Assembly (NCBI GenBank): GCA_012862575.1
Contig: BLSF01000021.1
Coordinates: 62,001 to 126,000 of the forward strand
From: Parietichytrium sp. I65-24A
Lineage: Eukaryota > Sar > Bigyra > Thraustochytrida > Thraustochytriidae
DNA length: 64,000 bases
Direction: 5' to 3'
Shown here: positions 56,599-64,000 of the stretch, piece by piece
Numbering within the stretch: position 1 is the stretch's first letter
Layout of the letters: each line of letters starts with the position of its first letter
Translations under genes and position numbers: made by a program
The notes under the pieces: generated by a model
The model's input: only the letters and a program-made list of their open reading frames with translations
Databases searched by the model: none
Told to the model about the DNA's origin: nothing

Positions 56599-57672
56599 AT
56601 GTCGTGCGAGTTTGGCTGCGCCGCAGGCATCTGCAACGTCTCCGCACAGGTCCCGCACTGTATATGCCACAGAGGGTGGATGCAAACTCGGAGTCTGGAA
56701 TGGGAAGGCGTTCAATTTGAGTCAAGCTCGTGTTTGATACACGAGGCTTTGTTGACCGGTCTCCTGTACACGTGCTTGGTGTTCGGAAGCCTGAGCGGCT
56801 TCCTCGCACTTTGTCAAATTGTATTTAGCATATTTCTGAAGCGCCTCTCAAGGCAGTTTGCGATCGGTCTGTCGCTCGTCGCTGGGTGCGCCATCTCGGC
56901 TGCACTGTACGCTGGTCGAGTCCTGAGCGTTGGGCTTGATGAGCCCATGCTTGGGACAGATGTTGCTGCGTCACTAGCCGGGGGCATTGGCTTGTTTTGC
57001 GCTTTCGTATCTGGAGACATGACCTTGGAAAAGAAGATAAGCTACCTGAATCGAGTTCTTCGCGATACACCCGACATTAAAATTGCCAACTACCGTCCGC
57101 GGACCATAAGAACAGTGCTGCGCTTTTTATATTTGGGGGCTGTTCTTGATACGGCAATGGTCATGAGTACCCCCTTCCTCAACAGCGGTCGGATCCAATT
57201 TTTACGGGCTTCATTTGGTCTCTCGGCAGCTTTATCAGTGTTGCATATAATATTGATCCGTACAACCATGTCTCCGATTCTGGGTCACCTGCGGATGATG
57301 TTACAACTTAAAAACAGCAACAGTTCCGGATCAACGCACCTGAGAGTTTTGCGGGCGGCAAAGGCGATCAACGTCACAGGGAATCTGCTAATTTTTTCGC
57401 TGCACATCCCGACAATCATCACGGATGCTTTGGCCGCGACAACCCACTTTGTCTACCGGTTTTACAACTATTATGCCCCTTTGCGGGCTGTCTTGACCTG
57501 CGTGTCCATTCTGGTGTCGTTGTACTTTAGCTTTCGGCGCTCTCGTTATCACAGACGGAAGGCTCGACGAAGTTCCACGAGACAGACGAACGCGTCGAAT
57601 CCCGGCTCACGAGTGAGTGTCCTCCGCTCACAATCAGCGGCAATTACACCACAAAATGCAAATGCGAAATAA
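56599..57672 (+). CDS. EGF-like, seven-segment membrane protein
   Basis: A 357-residue protein. The N-terminus is Cys-rich (MSCEFGCAAGICNVSAQVPH then CICHRGW), the spacing of a short EGF-like module, with one more Cys before the first membrane segment. About seven hydrophobic segments follow (near residues 52-75, 93-110, 122-140, 172-190, 206-225, 254-278 and 290-315). The C-terminal tail is basic and Ser/Thr-rich (RRSRYHRRKARRSS). Topology suggests an extracellular EGF head and cytosolic tail, as in some protist sensory receptors, but no GPCR family motif is evident. A signal peptide is absent, so an upstream exon may be missing. Function unknown. Confidence 0.68.
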   Translation: MSCEFGCAAGICNVSAQVPHCICHRGWMQTRSLEWEGVQFESSSCLIHEALLTGLLYTCLVFGSLSGFLALCQIVFSIFLKRLSRQFAIGLSLVAGCAISAALYAGRVLSVGLDEPMLGTDVAASLAGGIGLFCAFVSGDMTLEKKISYLNRVLRDTPDIKIANYRPRTIRTVLRFLYLGAVLDTAMVMSTPFLNSGRIQFLRASFGLSAALSVLHIILIRTTMSPILGHLRMMLQLKNSNSSGSTHLRVLRAAKAINVTGNLLIFSLHIPTIITDALAATTHFVYRFYNYYAPLRAVLTCVSILVSLYFSFRRSRYHRRKARRSSTRQTNASNPGSRVSVLRSQSAAITPQNANAK

Positions 57673-57847
57673 TCTGGTCTATTCCAATCTGTAATCTTAT
57701 CTCAAGTTAAAAGGGAGAAACGATAGTTTTCAGTTTCAGTTTCAATTTCTTTCTTTCTTTCTCTCTTAAACTACCCAACCGTCCGACAAGTTGAGCGACA
57801 AGCCCTCAAGGACGCACACAAATGAGATTAGCACTAACTTGGAAGAA
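57673..57847. other. Short convergent spacer with TTTC repeat
   Basis: A TTTC/CTTT repeat at 57741-57766 lies between the two stops. Presumed 3' UTRs. Confidence 0.5.
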
Positions 57848-59665
57848 TTAATACACTGACAAATTCCGCGTCTCGGCTACCCGTCTCGCAAAACGTGTGC
57901 ATGCAAATGCTGGAAACTCGCGAGCGTAGTTAACTTCCTCTACTTCTTCCACGTGGCTGTCGCTGGACTCTGTGGCCTCCTGCTCACTCAGTTTATCGTA
58001 TAGATCCTTGTTCTCCACTTCATCAGACAACATCTCGGCCAAAACTTCAGGCTCGATCGTACGTTCCACGCCTCTATTTCTGAAAAACTTTGTAACATTC
58101 TTACAATCCATCAGCAAAAAGTCTTTCACTTTTGGATGGTCGAACATCACAGCCTGGCCCATGTCGATTAAATAGCAGTTGCCCTTCATGTACAAGAGAT
58201 TGTATTCGCTCAAATCGCTGTGAACAAGATTGCATCGCGTAACCAACGCATGCATCATAAACAGCACTTGAAGGTAGCACTTTGTCAACCTCTTGGATGA
58301 AATATCCGCGTCTTTGAGACGCGGTGCTGCCCAACCGTTCTCGCCAATGAACTCCATCACCAAGACGGTGTTAAACAGTCTGACAGGATACGGGCACGGG
58401 AGACCGGCTTTTCGGGCCCGAGACAAGTTTCTGATCTCTTTCTCAGCCCAAATTGCAACCACCTTTCGAGGGTTCTGACGAGAAAGTCGCTCGATATCAG
58501 CGAACCTGTGGTCTCCGCGAACGTAATCTAGCCGATTTTTGAATTCGCTTAAAGTGGTTTTGAACACTTTAATTGCGAAATCGGTCAACACAACGTGTTC
58601 GTCACTCTGCACCCACGTGCGAAGCTCGGGCCGAGCAGGATCCACCCATGCCTTCTTCACTTCCTTTTCAAGCGGAACGTCAATAGCTTCAGCGCCTTCC
58701 TCTTCGCTTCCTGCTTCCTCTTCGTTTACGACAAGATCGCGTTCTTCTAAACTGTCAAAGTGACCAGTGGCATGATACACAACAGCCTCCTTCCCGGTCC
58801 GCACGATTCCATTCACAGCGTCAAGCAGCCCGAGGTTGACCATTTTCTGAAGAGTGAGCCGGTTCCTTTGATCGAGACCTTTAGCATGCGTTTGAATACT
58901 CTCCCGCTCCACCGTAGCGCTCAAGCCCTTAACCGTACCCTGTTGCTTCTTCATATTGTGTTTGAGAGAATTGTACACGTTATTGGCAATCTTGTGCTTC
59001 CCCGAGACAAAGTCACCAGCCTTTGCTTGCTCGCCAAGCCTTTCCCAATTCTTCCTACCGTTGACTTCCGGATCGTGCTTGGTAATAATTTCCTCATCCC
59101 CGCCTTGCCCTTTAAGCCCCTTATTTCTTAATGGCCATGGAGGGAGTTTGGGTCCTTTTGGTTTAATGGCTGCTTTCAAAGCGGTTGACACGGAAAGCGT
59201 ATCCTCGTAGACTTCATCTGCATCGTCTGCAGAGTACAACCTTGGCTCGCTCTGCTGCACAAAAGAAAGCTGACTTGGAGATTGAAATCGAGTCTTCAGA
59301 AACACCTTTCCTGCCAGATTCCCTCGCTCCGAACGGGTAAAGTCGTCCAAAGCAGCCTGCTCCTCTTCCTGCAACTGCAACGCCAAAGCGAAATCGCTCT
59401 CGTCAGTGCTTGAAGAATTCTGTTGAGTCATGGTTGATTCATCGCCAGTTCCATCGTTCATTGAGAGCTTGATCGCCAGAGCCAAGTCCAGCTCCTCCTG
59501 GCTCATTAAAGCAGAGCTGACATTGCTGTTATCACTCTCCGCTGCGCTCTTCGGCACTGACTCGCCGTCAACTCCTTCGTAATGCTCGGCCAGCTGCTCG
59601 CTCATGATCGCGCCGAGACCCATCTTCACCGGCGCCGAGGCCACTGTGCCCGTTCCCCAAACCAT
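57848..59665 (-). CDS. RIOK3: RIO-family atypical kinase, RIOK3-like
   Basis: A 605-residue kinase. The catalytic domain (about 268-520) has the RIO signatures: LTLQKMVNLGLLDAVNGIVR then TGKEAVVYHA (nucleotide loop), FAIKVFKTTLSEFKNR (ATP-binding Lys), VRGDHRF, RKVVAIWAEKEIRNLSRARK, LVHSDLSEYNLLY (catalytic Asp) and YLIDMGQAV (metal-binding Asp). The conserved words NPRK, DCKNVTKFFRNRGV and the long N-terminus fit RIOK3 better than RIOK1. RIO kinases act in late 40S maturation. The N-terminal region carries two ubiquitin-interacting-like motifs (EELDLALAIKLSM; ESDFALALQLQEEEQAA). Human RIOK3 also has an ALALQLQ segment. The ATG at 59665 is first in frame. Confidence 0.9.
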   Translation of the reverse strand: MVWGTGTVASAPVKMGLGAIMSEQLAEHYEGVDGESVPKSAAESDNSNVSSALMSQEELDLALAIKLSMNDGTGDESTMTQQNSSSTDESDFALALQLQEEEQAALDDFTRSERGNLAGKVFLKTRFQSPSQLSFVQQSEPRLYSADDADEVYEDTLSVSTALKAAIKPKGPKLPPWPLRNKGLKGQGGDEEIITKHDPEVNGRKNWERLGEQAKAGDFVSGKHKIANNVYNSLKHNMKKQQGTVKGLSATVERESIQTHAKGLDQRNRLTLQKMVNLGLLDAVNGIVRTGKEAVVYHATGHFDSLEERDLVVNEEEAGSEEEGAEAIDVPLEKEVKKAWVDPARPELRTWVQSDEHVVLTDFAIKVFKTTLSEFKNRLDYVRGDHRFADIERLSRQNPRKVVAIWAEKEIRNLSRARKAGLPCPYPVRLFNTVLVMEFIGENGWAAPRLKDADISSKRLTKCYLQVLFMMHALVTRCNLVHSDLSEYNLLYMKGNCYLIDMGQAVMFDHPKVKDFLLMDCKNVTKFFRNRGVERTIEPEVLAEMLSDEVENKDLYDKLSEQEATESSDSHVEEVEEVNYAREFPAFACTRFARRVAETRNLSVY

Positions 59666-61953
59666 CGTGCTTACAACCTTCCCTTCCAGACTGCGAGTAC
59701 TTTTGCACCCGGCTTGCGCTCACCTTTGCCGCGAGAGGCCCTTTGCGCTTTACAAGCGGAGGACGCCTTAATTTCGGTCTGCCGCGCACTCGATCAGCGC
59801 ACTTGGGAGGCTCACAGAGCTCTGCCAGGGGGTCAACTTGCCGAGTTGTCGAGTTGTCGGGGGTTGCTCGGAGGGAGAGAGTTCCATTCCAGCAACTCGC
59901 TGCTCTTGTCAGGTGTAGTGTAGTACAAAGTTTTACCAATTTCGCTGGTGCGCCGTAGTATGCCGTCCTTCCATCCTTACCAGCGCCAGTCGGGCCCAGC
60001 TTTACTCTCCCTGATAGTCCTGATATGTCCTGTAGCTGAACTCGCACTCCCCACACCCCACGTTCTCGGACTGTTGCGTGCGCGAGCCATGCGAGCTTGT
60101 CTCTCGGTTGGGGGGCACACTCCCATCTTTCAGGATGCACAATCACTTCCGCAAGCCAGTTGCGCAGCTTGGAGATGTAAATTAGTCGGGTTCGAAAGCT
60201 TTAGAATGTTTTTGCATGAGACATGGAGACTTGCAGGAAGAATTCATCAAATTTACCGACGTGATTGCTGTTCAGTTCAGTTCCGGCAACGGCTCGCCAA
60301 GGTACTGATTGCGCTGCGAGTTACAAATGTCGTACGATGACTCAACACTCCCCATTGTTGAAGCCAAACTTTCACGGGCGGATTCCAGCCCGAAGAGTGC
60401 CACAGTACGTTTGTATGGTTCTGCCTGTGAATTCTAGATTCTGACGACTTTATAAGAGACTTGAGGTCCAAATCTTCTTGCGCTTGCGGCTGAAGTTGAA
60501 AGTGCACGGTCCGTCGGTTCACTGGAAGAGTGCGGAAAGATTTGTCAGATCCTCGTGGGTGCGCCCATTTCCTCTCACCATTGTGGCATTTTGAGGGCAT
60601 CATCATTTCATTGTTAGAGGGTAGAGGAGCTTCCGTGCTCGGCTGCGAGCTCATCGTGTACCTTGTCGGGACAATTTTGCCATGTGTTGTTTTGTTCGCA
60701 ATGTCGATGTCAAATTTCTAACAGTAAATCTCAAAAATTCAACAAACATTTTGGAAATCTACTATCATAGATTTCGTGAAGAGATCGAGCGGGCAGAGTT
60801 GGAATTTGCATTTTTTTCTCTGCAGAGAGCCTTCATCAAGAAGAATAATAAGAGAGTAAAGTACATGAACGATTGCCCTATTTACACAAGTACAAGAGTA
60901 ATTACAAACGGTCATGCCCACCAAATCCCTCAGAATAGAAGAATTGTAGATATAAGTGCTTTTCTTCAGTGTACAATCAGAAGGAAGTCGACTGTGTTAT
61001 CATCATCGGGAATCGATTGGCGGACCGTAAAACGATGAGGCAAAGGCCTTGATCACGCGTCAAAGTTCATTTTCTGGGACATCACAACAAAACTTTCAGT
61101 CAGCAAAAAAAACATCAAATGAAGACCACCCGCGGGTCACGGAGCTGCCCACGCAACATCATTCCTCCAATACTACCTAGCGATTGGTGATGATAAGTCT
61201 CTTCATGAATATTTCCATAGCCATATCTTGTTTTGTCATTGGAATGAGGCTTTCATGGCAAGCACAGCAACAGTTGTAGCAGAGCTCAGAAGTGCTTTCG
61301 TTACTCGTCACAGAATTCAGAGTGATCTATGCTTAATTTTGAAATGATCTTCCTCACAGCTCCCAGCTTCAACAAAACAGACAAACCCGCAAATACTCCA
61401 CCCCGCCCAAGGCCAGCTCGATCAGTGTCGCAATGCAGCGCAAAGTGCTCAGTTCACTACTCAGATATAATAGACATCACAACCTTCAGAGTTTCACATG
61501 TGTTTTATAGTTCTCCTCACTGCACTCGGCCGTCCGCATTGCTCCCCTGCTCCGCTCTGTCCACCGCGGTCTCCTCCGACTCCTCGCCTTTCCTTTCATG
61601 TGCAACGTACCTGCCAAAAGCCAGCAATAAACCACGACCGAGGCCCCTCCAGCCCGTCGCGCATACGTCGGTCGCAGGCACTCACTACCGCGACACGACG
61701 TTAACTGTAGAGGCGCTCCATCGCCACCCTGCGTTTGGTGACTGACTGACTGACTGACTCACTGATTGGTGTTTGCCTCTCTCTCTCTCTCTCTCTCTGC
61801 ATCCCTTTATCTCACTATCTCTCTATGTCTATGAGAGCTCATTCATCTCTCTCCTCCACTCCTTTTCACACCATCCATTTCCGTCTTACGGCTGGCCACC
61901 CAAAACGTTAGTGGATGTGCTAAGATAGATTTATTTACCTCTTAGTAACCATA
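59666..61953. other. Gene-poor region upstream of minisatellite
   Basis: About 2.3 kb. Small ORFs here (for example on + near 60682-61038) are AT-rich and show no domain. There are GACTGACT tandem units at 61740-61762 and a CT tract at 61779-61799. I can defend no gene or RNA. Confidence 0.4.
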
Positions 61954-62560
61954 TCAAACATCAGCATCGTGCAGGGTTCGCCGTTTCCAAACTTTCTCAT
62001 CCCTTCGGTGCGAAAACTTTTAGAAAACAGACCGGAAGACGTAGGCTTAATATCTATGCTTTTGCAATAACCATGTCAAACACCAGCATGTCAAACACCA
62101 GCATCGTGCAGGGTTTGCTGTTTCCAAACTTTCTCATCCCTTCGGTTCGAAAACTTTTTAGAAAACAGAGCAGAAGTCGTAGTATTATTATCTATACCTT
62201 TCCAATAGCCATCTCAAAACACCAGCATCGTGCAGGGTTCGCTGTTTCCAAACTTTCTCATCCCTTCGGTTCGAAAACTTTTTAGAAAACAGAGCGGAAG
62301 TCGTAGGCTTACTATATATGCTTTTGCAATAACCATGTCAAACACCAGCATCGTGCAGGGTTTGCTGTTTCCAAACTTTCTCATCCCTTCGGTTCGAAAA
62401 CTTTTTAGAAAACAGACCGGAAGACGTTGGCTTAATATCTATGCTTTTACAATAGCCATGTCAAACACCAGCATCGTGCAGGGTTCGCCGTTTCCAAACT
62501 TTCTCATCCCTATGGTTCGAAAACTTTTTTCAGAATTCAGTATGCAGGGTTTGCCGTTTC
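61954..62560 (+). repeat. 123-bp minisatellite, five copies
   Basis: Tandem units start at 61954, 62091, 62214, 62338 and 62461, spaced 122-124 bp, each beginning TCAAACACCAGCATCGTGCA and containing TTTCCAAACTTTCTCATCCC and CGAAAACTTTTTAGAAAACAG. A 15-bp partial duplication precedes the second unit, and the last unit is truncated and followed by a second TTTCCAAACC. It lies directly upstream of the membrane-protein gene. The period is 41 codons, so one frame stays open. Confidence 0.92.
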
Positions 62561-62665
62561 CAAACCAAGTGGACGCAACTGGGATCAATTGGGACTTGGA
62601 ACCCAGTCCCCGTGCGAGCCGAGTTGCTGATAAATTGACAGTGAATACACTGGAGCGGCAGAGGA

Positions 62666-64000
62666 ATGCATCTGGACGACGGACTGGCGCGCAGCTCGGA
62701 GATTCCGACGTCCGCAGAGAACGCGCACTCTGGAGAGACGCATCTGGGCGACGGAACGGCGCGCAGCTCAGAGACACCGTTGTACGCAGAGAACGTGCGC
62801 TCTGGAGAGAATGATTTGGAGGCAGAGACGGGAAAGCCGTGGTATCGAAGCGCGATGGAGTGGGTGGACTGGGTCTTCGTTCAAGCGCCAGTTCAAAAGC
62901 AGGGCCGCGAGTACGAACGAGCATTCCCTTTAGAACACAGGTACTGGACGAGCAAAGAGAGTCAAGATCCTTTGTGGGCGATAGAGCCTGACAAATGGCA
63001 ACTGTGGACTGGCGGAGCGTCGCTCTCACTTCGCGAGAGGAGGTCAGGATTGCTCTCGTTCTTGATCTACAGTCACTATCTCTTGATCGCCTTCACGTAC
63101 TACGCCGTTGTATTCCAAGTCGTGTTTCGCGAGCTCGATAGCAAACTCGCGGAGATCGACTCGAGCGGGTCGCTGTCGAGCATCCTCTCCACCTTGATCC
63201 TGATAGCTGCCTTCCTCTTCGCAGGAATACTGTGCCTCCCTTGTTTTATCGTCAACAACGTTCGGGCGACGCCATTGGCTGGCGCACTCTCTCTAACATA
63301 CTACTTGTTGGTACTTTGCTTCATTCCTATTTTCTCTCTTTGGCAGTTGGAGCTGGGGCAGTATATCGGGGGATATAAACTTGCCATCACAGTTATTTCT
63401 GCCATCTATTCGGTCTGCGTTCTTGTACTCGGAATCTACCACACTGGCATCAGCGTACTCCGTCCCCGTCATACTTTCTACGTGAATAGGCAACGGGCGT
63501 GCAGACTTTACACCAAGATACAACTTTGGCGCCTACTTGGTCAAGGCTCGCTGCGAGCTCAACTCTCGGCGCCAGCAGACTCGCTCCTCCGCACGAATGA
63601 GAAGTCCTTGCACAAAAATACCTGGGCTGTCAACACCCAGCCGACAGCACTGCAGTTGATTAGAAAGGCGTGGTTTCCAGCTACGCAAGTGCTCCAGGAT
63701 TTAGACCCAATATTTGTTGCTCACGACTCGATTTTGGCGGCGATGAGTTTTGGAGTTGTGATGCTCGCGTTCATTGCTATACAGATACCATTCGTGGCAA
63801 ACACCGCGTACGATAGCATTGGAAATCTTCTCGATGGGTTTCAACAAGTGAAGGATTCGCTACCCTCGAATGCCAACAGTAGCGCCGTAGCCGTTGGTGG
63901 AAACGTGTCCGAATTTGTAGCTGCAAACATCAAATTTTGGCAAGAGGTCCAGCTCCCGCTTTATCAATCCATCCTCATTGGCGGCTACATGGCACTTGCC
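62666..64000 (+). CDS. Polytopic membrane protein, 3' partial
   Basis: The frame runs 445 codons to the end of the window without a stop. The ATG at 62666 is the first in frame (a TGA lies at 62642); an alternative is MEWVDWV at 62855. Between them a 24-residue unit is duplicated (HLDDGLARSSEIPTSAENAH / HLGDGTARSSETPLYAENVR). Hydrophobic segments follow: LLSFLIYSHYLLIAFTYYAV, LSTLILIAAFLFAGILCLPC, LSLTYYLLVLCFIPIFSL, LAITVISAIYSVCVLVLGIY and AAMSFGVVMLAFIAIQIPFV, plus the start of another. Asn-linked sites (NNVR is cytosolic-like; NSSA and NVSE after segment five) suggest that loop is lumenal. I do not recognise the family. The context offers no clue beyond the upstream minisatellite. Confidence 0.75.
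   Translation, partial: MHLDDGLARSSEIPTSAENAHSGETHLGDGTARSSETPLYAENVRSGENDLEAETGKPWYRSAMEWVDWVFVQAPVQKQGREYERAFPLEHRYWTSKESQDPLWAIEPDKWQLWTGGASLSLRERRSGLLSFLIYSHYLLIAFTYYAVVFQVVFRELDSKLAEIDSSGSLSSILSTLILIAAFLFAGILCLPCFIVNNVRATPLAGALSLTYYLLVLCFIPIFSLWQLELGQYIGGYKLAITVISAIYSVCVLVLGIYHTGISVLRPRHTFYVNRQRACRLYTKIQLWRLLGQGSLRAQLSAPADSLLRTNEKSLHKNTWAVNTQPTALQLIRKAWFPATQVLQDLDPIFVAHDSILAAMSFGVVMLAFIAIQIPFVANTAYDSIGNLLDGFQQVKDSLPSNANSSAVAVGGNVSEFVAANIKFWQEVQLPLYQSILIGGYMALA
62668..62811 (+). repeat. In-frame 72-bp tandem duplication
   Basis: Copies 62668-62739 and 62740-62811 share GCATCTGG.CGACGGA and GCGCGCAGCTC.GAGA. The period of 24 codons keeps the membrane-protein frame open. Confidence 0.88.

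Noticed and set aside
60682-61038. 118-codon + strand frame
   Set aside because: AT-rich, no domain, no splice or promoter context; could be chance.
62073-62814. Open frame through the 123-bp minisatellite as a 41-residue repeat protein
   Set aside because: Openness follows from the repeat period being a multiple of three. It overlaps the membrane-protein frame, which has clear membrane segments, and carries no domain.

Overview
The window is nuclear DNA of a eukaryotic microbe. Genes are monocistronic on both strands and mostly intronless; only four short introns (71-445 bp, GT-AG) are needed to explain the coding regions. Products include an Arp2/3 activator, a mitochondrial lipoyl protein, an axonemal-dynein-domain protein, an EDR2-type protein and nucleolar factors, which together suggest a flagellate-stage protist. 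An intron-poor stramenopile such as a labyrinthulomycete would fit, but this is inference and the taxon is not proven by the sequence. One 633-base run of N (20212-20844) marks an assembly gap.

Layout. 1-13.5 kb: a 5'-truncated coiled-coil/acidic protein, UTP13/TBL3, a GPATCH4-like protein, EBP1/PA2G4 (2 exons), a CCDC28-like protein (2 exons), a small lipidated WW protein (2 exons), a stand-alone prolyl-tRNA-synthetase-type anticodon-binding protein and UNC50. 14-18.9 kb: an extended SDR, two tandem paralogous glycosyltransferase-like membrane proteins, and a small candidate PP1-binding protein. 18.9-23.9 kb: gene-poor, with a 290-bp duplication flanking the gap, a short tandem duplication and a strong hairpin. 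23.9-30.6 kb: three signalling genes on one strand: a PDZ-headed WASP-like protein, a myristoylated OTU protease, and a pseudo-CHAT/STAND-ATPase/STAT-like-SH2 protein. 31-45 kb: a free-standing ABCC TMD0-like membrane protein, a lipid-anchored CAMK-type kinase, an EDR2-C protein, PEP carboxylase with a likely mitochondrial presequence, and a membrane-anchored subtilase. 47-60 kb: an E2-like protein X, a 1723-residue axonemal-dynein-light-chain-domain protein, TRM7/FTSJ1, an EGF/7-TM protein and a RIO3-like kinase. 60-64 kb: gene-poor DNA, a 123-bp minisatellite and the start of a polytopic membrane protein that runs off the window.

Themes. Ribosome and tRNA maturation recurs (UTP13, GPATCH4, EBP1, RIO3, TRM7). 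Several proteins carry N-terminal lipidation signals (MGSCC, MGCCSS, MGNTSNS). The most novel item is the 801-residue protein at 28147-30552, which looks like an NLR/STAND switch with a catalytically dead caspase-like CHAT domain at one end and a STAT-type linker-SH2 module at the other. A second regularity is a coding-strand GA-rich tract just upstream of the start codon of about nine genes.
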